In this document: in pieces, positions 25,306 through 36,442 of the stretch
How the letters are laid out: every line of letters begins with the position of its first letter
How positions within the stretch are numbered: position 1 is the first letter of the stretch
Origin: Isoetes taiwanensis
Taxonomy: Eukaryota; Streptophyta; Lycopodiopsida; Isoetales; Isoetaceae
Assembly (NCBI GenBank): GCA_021234155.1
Contig: JAJEKV010000002.1
Coordinates: 1,723,882 to 1,787,881 of the forward strand
Direction: 5' to 3'
Length of the DNA stretch: 64,000 nucleotides
Made by a program: the position numbers and the translations under genes
Notes under the pieces: generated by a model
What the model saw: only the letters and a program-made list of their open reading frames with translations
Told to the model about the DNA's origin: nothing
Database searches by the model: none

Positions 25306-25697
25306 TGTTTTAGTGTACATTATAGTTGGTTTTGTCAATATTTAGCCTCAAGGGCTGGATAAATTTTTAGCCTAAAGGGCTGGACTTGATTATTTCGAAT
25401 TGTGGACTCACTCAGGGTTGCAACCATGAATTTGGTTGTGTCAAATTTGCCATATAATTTGTTGATCGAGGACGATTCGGGAAGGGGAGGAATTGATATG
25501 GTGGTGCTCGGGAGAGGCTATGAGAGCAAAAGAATGAAAAAAAAAAAGTTAAAAGTATTGAAGCCAAAACCTTGTATGTAAATTCTAAGCCATGGAATTT
25601 ACACTAATCTAGAGACCATTATAAAAAGAGAGAATGAAGAATTACAGCTGCTATTAAGTAGTTAAAGACTATTGAGCAATTGAGCAATAAAATGACA
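25306..25697 (-). mobile_element. Probable 5' LTR of a minus-strand retrotransposon
   Basis: The inner end is set by the primer-binding site. On the minus strand the LTR would end ...CACTAAAACA. The outer end at about 25697 is a guess from a TG dinucleotide (TGTCATTTTATTG). No matching 3' LTR was found in the window, so the element is truncated or the LTR extent is wrong. Confidence 0.4.
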
Positions 25698-25984
25698 ACT
25701 TCTAAAATAAAAGAAAGGCCTTTAAAGATATTATTAAATAAAAGAATAGAATAGAATAGATTTTTTTATCATCCATGGAGACCAATTGGCCTATGGGACC
25801 CAAACAAAAAAAGATAGCGCAGTTTATTGTGTAGGATTAAAAACCCCCTTAGAAGGGTTTTCGAGGGAAAAACCTTAGCAGCAATAAGCATGCTGGTACA
25901 CTGTACAATTGTATAGGACAGCTCAATACTTACTGTCCCGGAGGACACAACTGAGTCCGTGCATCTATAACCTTCTGGAGGTAT

Positions 25985-26216
25985 GACCCCAACAAGCCCA
26001 CTGACGCCGTATTCAGTAACTCATGCAACGGCTGGCCATGCACTAGTAATCAAATATACCGTGCTCGGATATGGGCAAACGCTGGGCAGATCTGGAGGGC
26101 ATGACATTCATCTTCAATGGTGCCCTGGTGGCAACACTTGCAAAGCCTTTCCTCCTGTCCTTCCCGAGCCCAACGTCCTGTCTCGATGCGGAGACGATGT
26201 GCACCCGTGCAAATAG
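25985..26216 (-). pseudogene. LINE zinc-knuckle domain (zf-RVT type) remnant
   Basis: The minus frame reads HRLRIETGRWAREGQERLCK, then CCHQGTIEDECHALQICPAF. The C-x2-C ... H-x4-C arrangement (CKCC, then DECHALQIC) is the C-terminal knuckle of LINE reverse transcriptases. It ends about 240 bp before the LINE tail, as expected. The open 77-codon plus-strand ORF here is only its shadow. Confidence 0.65.
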
Positions 26217-26221
26217 AAGCT

Positions 26222-26763
26222 CATTAGGGATTTTTTGAGATCATAAAAGGGCCTTCTAAGAACTGCTGACTAAGCTATATGAAATACCAATGAGAAAGCG
26301 ATGGTAATCCGGTCGACAAAAGTTATAACTAACTCAACGTATCACATTTTTTTTCTAGCATAAGTGTTGATAGAAAAGTCAAATGAGTTTTGTTTGTTTA
26401 GATAGATCTCATTGAGATCTTTTTCCAACCTAGGTGGTTTTGCACATCTTAGCCCCAGTAGGATAGTAAAAAATGGTAAAAAACCATATTTTTTAGAGTT
26501 TTGACAATTATAAGTGGTTAAAATATGTGCAAAGCACCTAAGATTGGAAAGATCTCAATGAGATCTATCTATTGCACTAAACGAGAACTCGTTTGGACTT
26601 TTCTATCAACAGTTATGCTAGAAAAATGTGATCCAATAAGTTAGTTATAACAGCTTTTCTGACCGGACTGACCCGGAGCTCGATTTCGATTGGTAGTTCA
26701 TTTATCTTCATTTGGCTTAGTTGGCATGTTTTGAAGGCCCTTTTAATCTCAAAAACCCTAATG
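26222..26763. mobile_element. Fold-back MITE, CATTAGRG family, copy 2
   Basis: Termini CATTAGGGATTTTTTGAGAT and, reversed, CATTAGGGTTTTTGAGATTA, each followed by aaaagggccttc. The inner arms repeat tagatagatctcattgagat on one side and its reverse complement on the other, so the whole 542 bp can fold on itself. It interrupts the LINE between its RT and knuckle regions. No clear target duplication. Confidence 0.85.
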
Positions 26764-27155
26764 ATAAGTCCAGCTTTTCATGGGCAAATGGGTGTACAAG
26801 TATGGGTGGACCTTTTGAGAGTTTAGATTGACTTGTCGGCCGATAGTGTCGGCTTAGCGGCGTTAGAGCATCGCAGATCCCGTAGCCTGTATGGAAAGTA
26901 GCATCTAGGTATAAAGAAGTGCATTGTGACCCTTCTTTTTGTCAGTGCATGATTCGCGCTACTGTACACCCTAACGGAGAACCCCCGAGCTTGCTTTTGT
27001 CCTTCCAATAGGGGGCTTTGAAGCGTTGGGCACCCATAAATACCGGCCAAAGCAAGGTTAGCAAGCGGTATCACCCTATAGCGACCACCTTAAAGTAAAT
27101 GATATGGCGTTCTAATCGGGGTTTGAAGGGTGAAAAACATGTCTCACAAGTAGGA

Positions 27156-28303
27156 TCACGGTATGGGCGGGGACTTTACCCCAAGGGCTTGTGCCAAGAA
27201 GGCTTTGACTGCTCGAAGGTCATTCCAAGTGGTGAGGGATATCACCGCGGTACCCCCATACGCCCCATACAAGAGGACCGGCTCGACCAAGGCCCAAACA
27301 AGTGTGATCGGTGACCGCAGAGGCATACAACTTCGACTTGTGGCCATTTGTTCTACATGGCATATAGTGTTTTTCCAACCCAGCTGACCCATAATCGATG
27401 GCGGCATCACGGTGGATGGTAGCAGAGAACTCGATCCCCAAGTACTTTGTAGGTCGGAGCCACCTCTATCTTGTCCTCGGTAAGTGAATGAGGGAAGGCT
27501 TGGACCGTGGGGATGACAAAACTAGCAGCACCCTAGTTTTGGCCAAGTTAACTCGCATGCGATGAATCGGCAAAAAGTGTCAAGAGCATCCGGTGGCGTT
27601 GCATGTCCTCTAGAGTATAGGCTAGGAGGTTGACATCACGAAGATATATGAGTTGACGGATTGTGTGATGCATGAGATGAAGCCGCACCTCGCGTGCTAA
27701 AAGCCAATCTTTCAATTTGGTCAATGTATAGGCCAAAGAGTGTGGGGGAGAGGGTCAACCCCGACGCATCTAATACTCATCGATTAACGGCTGTCCGGAC
27801 GATGTGATACGGCCGAGCATGCCTCATATAGCCTTGTGATATTGGCGCTCGCAAGTCAAGGGGGTCCCCAACCGCCGTAATTCGGTCCCATAACTTGTCC
27901 CGGAGCCACCGTGTCAAAAGCTTTTTGCGAAATCCATAATAAACAATAGACGTGCGTGTTTTGTGGGTGATTCTCGCTATCCTCAATCGATTATTAGAGT
28001 GAAGATATGATCAATGGTGGAATGCGGGCGAAAGTTCGCTTTATGTGAGAGCTCGCACATCTGCCTCCTCCCCCGCCTATATTGTCGATCATCGCTCAAG
28101 GATGCCAACCAATAGTTTTGCAAAGAGAGAACCGACCATAATAGTAATGCGATAGTTGGTTGGGCATTGAGGGTCCCTGTCTTGTATATGGGCACAACTC
28201 TACTAGAGGTCCTTCGCTTCTTGGAAGCCTTCTTGCAATGCTTTATTGAATAATGCCGTGAGAATAGGCACGGTGGAGGCCCAGCCCATTTGGAAATTTC
28301 CAC
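27156..28303 (-). pseudogene. LINE reverse transcriptase remnant
   Basis: Minus-strand blocks in order: SRVVPIYKTGTLNAQPTI, then ANFRPHSTIDHIFTL (27983-28303), then a frame shift and QKAFDTV, matching the F-x-K-A-F-D-T-V motif near 27930. LRDVNLLAYTLEDMQRH (27548-27736) sits where the catalytic Y-A-D-D-V is expected, and QLGWKNTICHVEQM lies in the thumb-like region (27156-27410). Together these match RT motifs 1, 2, 3 and 5 of non-LTR elements. The catalytic aspartate pair is damaged, and single-base deletions split every block. Confidence 0.7.
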
Positions 28304-29095
28304 TGCATGCCATCTAAATCATTTGCCTTTCCATTAGCTAGGCGTTGCGGGTCCATGATGATATCCCCTTTGTGATGACCCGAGCCATGCCTATCTCGGT
28401 GGAGGGGACCGGTGTTCGCCCCTTAGCGGGTCATAAAGCCGTTGCAAATCTTTGTACCCATTCTTTGAGGTGATGTTCCACGTAAAATTTGTATGAGGCC
28501 TTACTCAATACCTTTCTCGAATGTCTTGGGTGCCGATCGGAAGACCGAACATGATTCTTTGGTGCTGCTGCGGAGTATCGGCTTTCTTTGGTCTTGGAGG
28601 AAGGAGGTATCGCCCGATGGCCTGCGGGCTTAGAGGTGGGATCAATGACTTTTGGAGTTCGGCGTTTGAACTCAGAGCACTCATCATCCCGAACCATCAT
28701 TTGCGGGGGGAAGGCGGCCTACCGAGGTTCTCCGTGGAGTGGCTCTCCCAAAGCATCTTTTCGGCCACCGTCGAGCGGGTGAATCAATTTGAGCGGTTGA
28801 TGTTGAAGTGTGGAGAGTTGGGTGAGTCCCTGGCGGATCATGCTCAAGCATCACGGGCATAGGTCCACTGGTCGATAATAGAGTTGAGACTCTCCCCTTT
28901 ACGCCAAAGGAAGCCCGACAGTTCCAAAATACCATCGGATATACGTTTCTATTTGTTGGCATTTGATGTAGGCGCCGCGATGATCTGTTCGGTTGCAAAG
29001 GGGAAAGCAGCGGCGCTGGCCAGCAGATCTGGGAGCGCTGGAGCACCGGTAGCGGTAGTAGGAGTGGCGTGATTGGGGGCGCTCACAGCGTGGCG

Positions 29096-29603
29096 CATTA
29101 GGGTTTTTGAGATTAAAAAGGGCCTTCAAAACATGCCAACTAAAGCCAAATGAAGATAAATGAACTACCTGTCGTAAATGGAGCTTCGGGGGGGCCAAAG
29201 AAAATCGTTATAACTAACTATGGATCATCTTTTCTAGCATAACTATTGATAGAAAGTCCAAATGAGCTCGTTTAGTGCAATAGATAGATCTCATTGAGAT
29301 CAAAGATGCTTTGCACACATATTTTAACCACTTATGATTGTCAAAACTCTAAAAAATCCTACTGGGGCTAAAAGATATGCAAACCACCCAGGTTGGAAAG
29401 ATCTCAATGAGATCTATCTATTGCACCAAATAAGAGCTCATTTGGACTTTTCTATCAACTCTTATGCTTAGAAAATGTGATCCCGATGAGATGAATATAA
29501 TTGTTTTCTTGTGGATGATCAGCCTGCTTTTTGGACAGGTAGTTTATATAGCTTATCGGCGATTAAGTAGAAGGCCCTTTTATGATCTTAAAAAATCCTA
29601 ATG
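29096..29603. mobile_element. Fold-back MITE, CATTAGRG family, copy 3
   Basis: Begins CATTAGGGTTTTTGAGATTA and ends ...tcctaatg. It is homologous to copy 2 along most of its length but in inverted orientation, sharing tctagcataa.tgttgatag, tctcattgagat and agtaggat or its complement. 508 bp. It lies at the upstream side of the LINE RT remnant. Confidence 0.85.
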
Positions 29604-29661
29604 GGTAGCAATGGGGTCTCTAGATCTTGTAGCGCCTTTGATGCATTGCACGGTGACCTCG

Positions 29662-29847
29662 TTAATCGCCTAAAAATCGCGAAGCTTTCCACCAATCTGA
29701 CCAATCCTCGGTTTGGGCGACGCCCCGACTTGAGCGGCTACGGCTGCCGCGAGTTCTGTTGCATCGAGTAAGATCACGAAGTGTCGACATCTGAGTAGTC
29801 CCCTTCAATTGCCTACTCTGACGCAAAATTGCCTCACGCACTCGCAT
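29662..29847 (-). pseudogene. LINE ORF1-like fragment
   Basis: The minus frame reads REAILRQSRQLKGTTQMSTL, then RDLTRCNRTRG. The A/S-R-x-L-K-G-T pattern followed by a D-L-T-R block resembles the C-terminal part of L1-type ORF1 proteins. Its place upstream of the RT supports this, though it is only 61 codons. Confidence 0.4.
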
Positions 29848-30303
29848 GTCTGCAACTGTGAAGGTGACAACGCGTGGACAATGTATGCGTTGAGCCTTTT
29901 AGAAAAGGCCGATAACCCATATAAGAATATAAGGGGCCTGCGACCAGCGACAAGGGCACAACAAACCTTCGACACACTTCTGTGGTTAGCACCTGGACTA
30001 AGAATTAGAAGCAACCATATCAACACGAGAGTTCTGTAACCAAGTTTCTGACAGTTTGCAGCTGCCGCTTCAAATCTTGTGATCCGATTCTAACTTCATC
30101 GAAGCTTCTACAGCCCGTTACAACTCTGTCCCAATTTCTTAATTTCCGACAGCCAATTCTCTGAACCTTTAAGCTTGGTTTATGCTTGTGAACTACTGAT
30201 TGATTGGAGAATCCTTCAGTGATTTGTATCCTCCAAAATCATGCCTAAGCCTACTCTTAAACCAAACTTTCCATAAATTTGTGAATTTGTGATCCTCTGG
30301 AGA

Positions 30304-30547
30304 TAGATTTCTATATTGGCTACATTGTTTTCCCTTTAAGCCTTTCCTATGCCAAAATTCAGTCTTTCTCATAGATTTCTATATTGGCTACATCGTTTTC
30401 CCTTTAAGTCTTTCCTATGCCAAAATTCAGTGTTTCTCTGCTCGAGATAGCCCAGTTGGATAAATCTATATTGGCTACATTGTTTTCCCTTTAAGCCTTT
30501 CCTAAGCCAAAATTCAATCTTTCTTTGCTCGAGACAGCCCGGTTGGA
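30304..30547. repeat. Three-copy direct repeat
   Basis: Copies at about 30304, 30372 and 30461 share tctatattggctacattgtt and ttccctttaagcctttccta. The second and third also share the extension ctcgagayagcccrgttgga. Differences are mostly single bases. Confidence 0.85.
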
Positions 30548-30657
30548 TTACCTTTGTTTGTCTTATTTCCTTGACGATTGATCTGCAGATAAAGCTTGGA
30601 GTTTATGGTTTGTATCAGCATGAAAAGGTCTAGGACTTGCCACCCAATCTAAAAACT

Positions 30658-30731
30658 CAAACAAATTTGAGCTCCCCACCGAGGTGAGATCTACCAAACA
30701 AATTTGAGCTCCCCACCGAGGTGAAATCTAC
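30658..30731. repeat. 36-bp tandem duplication
   Basis: The unit caaacaaatttgagctcccc, then accgaggtgagatcta, occurs twice in direct succession with one base change. Confidence 0.85.
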
Positions 30732-30779
30732 CATGAGAGAAATCTACCTTGAGAGAAGGTTAGTTCTCTAGAGTTTGCA

Positions 30780-31000
30780 CACACACAAATAATCCTTGCA
30801 CATAGCACAAGAGATCCATGGATCAAGATGCTCCTGCCTACATCCTTCTCCTATATTTACACACTCCTATATTTTCCTTTCCTCCCAAGACCTTTCTCAA
30901 AGGTGGCTTGGCATATAAGGCTTGCTTCTTATATGGCTATTCTACCCTTTTAGGCCCTTACGGAGATTCCACAGGTTCCAAGTCAGAATAGTAACAACTT
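30780..31000. repeat. Dispersed repeat, copy 2
   Basis: Second copy of the repeat at 23225-23560, same orientation, with small deletions. It lies 0.8 kb downstream of the prefoldin gene's stop. Confidence 0.6.
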
Positions 31001-31766
31001 GCCTTACCAAGCGTGTCTATAAGTAGTATAAGATTATTCTCTTTTGGATTACTCTCCTCGGGTATCTTGCTATTAGTGCAACAACAAGATTTCGACCTCT
31101 TGATCTCCTGACAGAATTAAATCCCAGCAGCGTGGCCCACATCAAAAAACCTTCAAAATTGCAAGTGCAGGGAGAGCTTCTATGGTTTGTAGCAAGCTCC
31201 AGATGTTGATACAGACAAACGCATAGTTAACAGCTGATGCCGTTTTACAACTTACAAAACCATAATGACCAGTAGATCTGATTGCATTAATTGTCACATC
31301 ATACTTGCTACTTGTGCAGGTGAATATGGGGACAAGCTGAATTTGTGCATGAAGAGACATTCATATGATTAGTTGGTGCCCTTCATCTTCCTGTACGCAG
31401 CCTGAAAAGATTTACAATGTAGGCTTATGACTAATACCAAGCAAGCACAATTTTGACATGAAATCTTTTGCAGCCTTACACTGATCATATTATCAGCAAT
31501 CAACCAGCAAAGTTACAACCTCTGCCGCTGAGCTTCTGTATGTCCTCTAAATCCATCATGTCGTACAAACTCCTCCATTGTAAAAAAATATTAAGCATTG
31601 GAAGGGCAGGCACTTAGACAAAAAATCTCTGCTTAAGCTATACATAATGTTGTGGACCATCTGAAAAATATAAAAGGTTACCCATATAAAGAAAGACACA
31701 GGAGCTACATCAGGGATAAAGAATTGCAACCCCAAATCCTCAATCCAAAGGGAGAATGTTTTAGCA
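31001..31766. other. 3' flank of the prefoldin gene
   Basis: No gene seen. Includes the likely 3' UTR of the minus-strand prefoldin gene just below 31767. AATAAA-like signals are not obvious on the minus strand. Confidence 0.35.
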
Positions 31767-32436
31767 TCATTCCTCTTCCAAATTAATTGAGTCCTTAAAT
31801 TTTCCGTACAAAACCTTCTTTAGTTCATTCATTTTAGCAATCACACCAGATTTCTCATTCTCCAAACGTTCCAGTTCTTTTTCAGTCTCTTGTTTCAGAA
31901 TTTCAAGCCTGGACTCAACCTCATCCGTTGTCAAATGTGTAAAAACTTCTCCAATCTGATATCTTATAACTTCATCATCTGCCAAGATAAGTTCGTTACT
32001 AGCATCCTCTAAGTTTTCTGTCATATCCTGTAGATATAAACATGGATTGATTAAATATTTAGACACTGCCCAAAGCCCTCAAATCTTTGCAACGTGACAG
32101 TGTGTCTGCATTACTCTCAATGTGGTTTTATGTTATATCTTTGGCGGAATAAATAAACAACATTCTGTGTAACGGATATGAAAAGCCCACTAGAAACAGG
32201 AAGCGAACATAAACATAACGGAACCGAAAATTAGCACACCTTCTTAGCCTTAATTTCATCTTCGAGTTCATGAAACTTAGTATTGAGCCTCCCAAAAGTA
32301 TTGATATTCTGTTGATCTTCCCAGGTAACCTGCGTTTCCATTCCTTCTCCCTGCCAGCAACAACACCACAAGATTATTAAGCCCTACACAGAAAACCAGA
32401 TAGTAAAATCTGCACGACGATATCTACCTGCTGCAT
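31767..32436 (-). CDS. PFD4: Prefoldin subunit 4
   Basis: Three exons give a 126-residue protein, close to the roughly 129 of plant PFD4. Exon 1 (32428-32436) is only nine bases and encodes MQQ. Exon 2 (32240-32350) encodes [18 protein letters not shown] and [11 protein letters not shown]. Exon 3 (31767-32027) encodes [22 protein letters not shown] and [17 protein letters not shown], ending in TGA. All junctions have GT/AG and phase 0. Residues 12-40 and about 80-115 are the two coiled-coil arms, joined by the beta-hairpin region around [11 protein letters not shown], as in beta-type prefoldins. In plants prefoldin is a six-subunit chaperone that passes nascent actin and tubulin to CCT and also acts in the nucleus. 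No stop, frameshift or missing motif is visible, so it looks functional. Neighbours are unrelated. Confidence 0.93.
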
Positions 32437-32532
32437 CTCTAGCAAGAAACGGAATTGTGAACCCTAAAATGCCCTTCAAAACGTTCGTTTTATCTATTGT
32501 TTTATTTTACCTCGGCCAAAACCCTAGCAATT

Positions 32533-33165
32533 TTACATGGTATCTATTTTATTAGCAGGGTTGCCTAACCCGAGGTGCACAGTGTGCTGCAATTCTAAGA
32601 TGTCCACGTGGTTGTCCAGGTAAGCCAAAAACATTCTCATCCGTAGGATCTGTTTATGAATCGACGGATGGGGAGATTTAAAACTCCTAAAAATTGTGTT
32701 CCGACCATGGCCTCCAACATGGTTTCGTTTCCACGAAGACCCAGCTGCGAAAATCGAAAGTGGTGTAAATTGCGTTTTAGTATGCCCCATGCAGTTCCGA
32801 CCATGGCTTAAAACACGATTACTGGATTGTTCTTTTTCTAGGTTCAGTGAGCTGCTAAAGTCGTGTAAAGGAATTGGAGCTGTTCCTATAAAATTAGATT
32901 GATAAGGTGATAAAACGTTGTGGATTTTGAGCCAAATTACACGACTTTTTCTTTGCCTTGGCGATGGCAACCAGCTCCTCCAATTTGCTTTATCTCCTTT
33001 TCCAGGTAATACTGCATACCACTGTATAAATGCAAAATCCAAAGAATCTGAAGACATGTGTTTTTGGATTATCCTGTCGTGGAAGATTTGTCGTCTCCAA
33101 AGATGATCTAAGATGCTTAGTGTTGGTCGAAATGATTGGGGTTGGTTCTGTCCTTTCATATCCAA
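32533..33165 (-). other. Long open frame upstream of PFD4, probably non-coding
   Basis: A 210-codon minus-strand ORF ends 97 bp upstream of the PFD4 start codon, on the same strand. It has no recognisable domain and a low-complexity-free but unstructured composition (many H, S, R). A shorter ORF overlaps on the other strand. The position matches the PFD4 promoter and 5' UTR. The short phrase gttccgaccatggc occurs twice (about 32698 and 32791), hinting at a local duplication. A genuine small gene cannot be excluded. Confidence 0.25.
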
Positions 33166-33244
33166 GCCTTAAAACAACAATAGTTGAACGTAAACTATGA
33201 CAAACAACTGGCTTTTCAACAGGGTCGTTGTGGCCAATAACAAG

Positions 33245-33266
33245 TTTTTTTTTTTTTTTTTTTTTA
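33245..33266. repeat. T22 homopolymer
   Basis: An uninterrupted run of 22 T. On the minus strand this could be the poly(A) tail of a retroposed copy lying above it, but I found no recognisable source sequence in 33267-33860. Confidence 0.7.
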
Positions 33267-33869
33267 AGTTCAAAATGACCATGCTCATTTTTATGATGTC
33301 TTCACATCAGGGACTTGGTGGGAGCAGCTAAGGTGGAGCAGGGTTAGGTTGCAAGTTGGATAACACCTGAATCCAACCAACTCCAACTCTTCAATCCATT
33401 TTCATGTTCAGGGCTTAAACAAGTTTCAGCAAGCTTTCTGCACATCTAGCGGCATGATGACGGGATCAGATAGTGGTCAAAACACCTTCAGCTGTATGGT
33501 GAAATTTGTGGTCCAAATATCAGATAACATCTTCGTTGTTTTAGTTTTGATGCTATACTCCAGGAATGCTAGAGTCTGAAGATCCTTTTGTTAGGTTCTA
33601 TAGCAAATGTGTAAGAATTACAAGATAATTTATTTGACTACTTTAGTTGATTTTTTAGAGGAAATGTTTTTGCTTTGTGTTTGCTCTTCCTCAAAGTACC
33701 TCTGAATTGCATCATGTCTTTCGTTCTCAGTTTCCAAACATGTTATCTTCATTTTTTGTCTATAGGATCAGGAAAAGACCATTTTTGAAAGGGTTTATAT
33801 TGAGGTGATAGTTTATAGGCAAAAACATATAACAAAAATGTACACATACCTATAGTCCCTCAGGATGAT

Positions 33870-34657
33870 GTGGTGGTGCAGGTTTGGAAGGTTCATCCGG
33901 ATGTTGTGTCTTCTTGCTTTGTGTCTTCTTTCAGGGTGTCGTATTATTCATGACTGCGCTCTCTGTGACTTCCCGGTTCTCGATGGCTTTCGGTTTGGGC
34001 GTGGACATGGAGCCTCCCTTCCCCACGAAGGTTAGGGTGCCTTCGGCGGGGTGCATAGCATGTATCGGGGGGTGAATGCCGCGTGAGTCGGTTTAGGCCA
34101 GGTGTGAGCCCCTCTGCCCTTGTTGTGGCCTTCATCGGGAGACCGTGGAGCATTGTGCGGTTTTATGCCCTCACTTGCAGAGCTGCTGGGATTGGGTTAG
34201 GCCTGCGATTTTGGTGTGAGATTGACTAGCCAGCCAGCTGATTCTTTGCCTCATGTGTATCTCGGTGCTTGGCGCTCTTTAGCTGCGAAGCCAAGCATTT
34301 GTCGCGGGCGGGGTTGGTGTGGCTGATTTGGAAGCGGGCCGGTTGTGGATCTTTCGTGGATTCAGCAACAAGCAACCTCTCACGATTCCTCGACTCATGT
34401 ACAAGCTATTTCAAAGCTTTTACGGTGTTCCGGGGGGAGTAGAGCCGGAAGTTTGCCATTTCCATGGACTTCTTGGGTGTTGTAGATGGTGATGAAATTC
34501 GGTTCGTGTAGTGATAGAGTTGCGGTTTTTCTCAGGAGTTTGTTGTGGAGGTCGAGGTATCATTGTCTCTTTGGGGCAGTTCTCCTTCCTCCTCACTTGC
34601 TTTGTAACATTACCATTCTTTTAATATATTGATGACACATTTAAAAAAAAAAAAAAA
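33870..34657 (+). mobile_element. 5'-truncated LINE with zinc-knuckle and poly(A)
   Basis: Around 34105-34190 the plus strand encodes LCPCCGLHRETVEHCAVLC, the C-x2-C ... H-x4-5-C knuckle of plant LINE reverse transcriptases (zf-RVT). It is followed by a WDWV block. Frames are broken on both sides. The 3' end is ttgctttgtaacattaccat, then ttcttttaatatattg, and a run of 15 A (34643-34657), the usual 3' architecture of plant L1 LINEs. It differs from the 25-30 kb LINE, which ends in a TTCTA tail. No target duplication could be identified. Confidence 0.7.
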
Positions 34658-34666
34658 GTGTCATCA
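34630..34666. repeat. Perfect 9-bp inverted repeat around the A-tail
   Basis: TGATGACAC (34630-34638) and GTGTCATCA (34658-34666) are perfect reverse complements flanking attt plus A15. A target duplication would be direct, not inverted, so this is not the usual LINE signature. Confidence 0.85.
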
Positions 34667-34828
34667 CAGAGTATCAAAAAGATAACCTATTATTGTTCTC
34701 ATCGTTGTTGCTGCACCCATTTTTTGTGCTTATTTTACTTCTACTTTTGGTTCTTTTTGACGTGGACTTGATTGTAATGCCTTCTTTGATTTGGCATCAT
34801 TGCGTTCTTTGCTACTGCCTCTAGAGAT

Positions 34829-36442
34829 TCATGGCAGACGCTTATCCAAGGAGGTATATGTGGCTAATGAAATTTTACAAGTTTTCTTGCTGTTGTAAAT
34901 AGATACCCCATATTCAAATATATCTTTGGCAAAAAAAGTGTTTCTACTTTGGACATCCAGTAAAGCCTTGATCACTGATCCTTCTGGCAAAGCTCCATCT
35001 CTTTGCTGCATCAGGAAGATCAAAATTGCAAATGTATTTTAACTACTTTATCAATCTCTGTGCATTCCTGCCTTTTTCACTATGATCCTTATGCGTTTGA
35101 TATACTTCGTTGCTTATGGCCTTATTGATGGCATATCCCATAGCCTTATGTGTAATATGATTTCTTCAGCACATCTGAATATAAGACAGCTACAGAGCTC
35201 TTTATATAGGGTCTTCTTTGCCTTTTCCAATCATTAAATTGAGGGCCCATTTACAAACATTTTCAGTTAATAATAAGTCTTTCGTAATACCTGTAAGAGC
35301 ATGCAATAATCTCTGGATATAGGGCTTATAAAGTGAATAATATTTGATGTCCATGTCTACAACATGAGCACCACATGCAGGAATCTCAAAGTTAATGGAT
35401 ATACATGGCAGCAAACCCAGAGCGACCCAGACAAACCATGAAATCATCTTGCTCTGGAGTGTTTCATTAATATGAATGAAGATGGCTTCAAGCCAGAGAA
35501 GTTACATTTTTGGCTACGTTGTAGGCATGTGCAGGCACATGGGAAGTAGAACAGGAAACGGTGATTCATGATCAGGTGATTATAGCTTCCCATTAAATGT
35601 TGTCTTGGGAAACACTGTGATTGATATGCATGTTAAATGTTGGAGCTTCCAATGGACAAAGCTAGAAAATGATCAAAGCATACCAGAAAGTGAAAGTTAT
35701 ATTCATGTGCATGTATAGGAGCAATAGAGCAGGGCAGATTGATCCATGATATCCTCGGAGAGCCCATCTCCAACAAATTATCTTGCGCTTCAACATATGC
35801 ACCTGCATACAGAAGACATTCTACATCATATTTGGTATGTCCAACTTACTTATTTAATGAACTGAAAGTGCAAATTGATTTTTACAAATTGCTTCTACCA
35901 AGTTATGCAATAAATCTGCCTACAAGACTCCAGGATTTTCTTATGCTCTACAACTGAATTCCTAACGTCTTCTATAATAATAAAATGCCTAGCTATAAAA
36001 GGCACAGGTTCATAATTATTAGCAATAGTATATTAGAATTGCATCATCATGAGATATCACTGATTTTGCTGGAACTTGCACTCCAGTTTGTTTGATGCAG
36101 TTCTGCAAGTTTACCAATTTCGTCCTCAGCAAATGGATCCATTCGATCTGCAAATTGTGCAAAGCTACAAATTCAACTAGGTCAACAATGACAATAAATT
36201 AATAAGCATCCAAATAAGGTCTGAATATCTAAGTAATGGTCTGTATTTCCAGGTTCTTATTGCAAAGCTATGGTTGCACTCTAATAATCAGAGGGCAATC
36301 CAGTTGTGTTATAGTCCATAATATGCAAGCACATTCATCCAACTCTGCCTAGTAGATGGCAATGATTTTATGCACAAGTAAGGCAGAGAAATTGCAGTTC
36401 ATTCTTACCCTCTGGTCCTTCTAAATCCTCAACATGGTAAGC
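34829..36442 (-). CDS. Unidentified multi-exon gene
   Basis: At least five exon-like blocks on the minus strand have proper splice borders and compatible phases. They are about 36442-36409 (HVEDLEGPE), 36147-36061 (DRMDPFAEDEIGKLAELHQ), 35802-35684 (AYVEAQDNLLEMGSPRISW, then INLPCSIAPIHAHEY), about 35454-35291 (SINFEIPACGAHVVDMDIKY, then YSLYKPYIQRLLHAL), and 35005-34829 (RDGALPEGSVIKALLDVQSR, then NTFFAKDIFEYGVSIYNSKK, stop TGA). Amino-acid composition looks like a real soluble protein and no internal stops occur in these blocks. I do not recognise the family. The 5' exons, and any between 35.29 and 35.0 kb, are undefined, so the gene may extend above 36442 or be a partial copy. Confidence 0.5.

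Larger units (their letters stand above)
25738..30050 (-). mobile_element. Broken LINE (non-LTR retrotransposon)
   Basis: Read on the minus strand from 30050 down it shows, in order, an ORF1-like block (RQSRQLKGTTQ), RT N-terminal motifs, the RT body, a YxDD-like block, a cysteine-histidine knuckle and a 3' UTR. It ends in a (TTCTA)n tail at 25760-25738. Two 0.5-kb MITEs account for part of its length, the one at 26222-26763 splitting the coding sequence. All ORFs carry frameshifts and stops. The 5' end is uncertain, as sequence above about 29850 has no recognisable LINE motif. Confidence 0.65.

Noticed and set aside
25983-26216. Plus-strand 77-codon ORF
   Set aside because: It is the shadow of the minus-strand LINE zinc-knuckle region, which has recognisable motifs.
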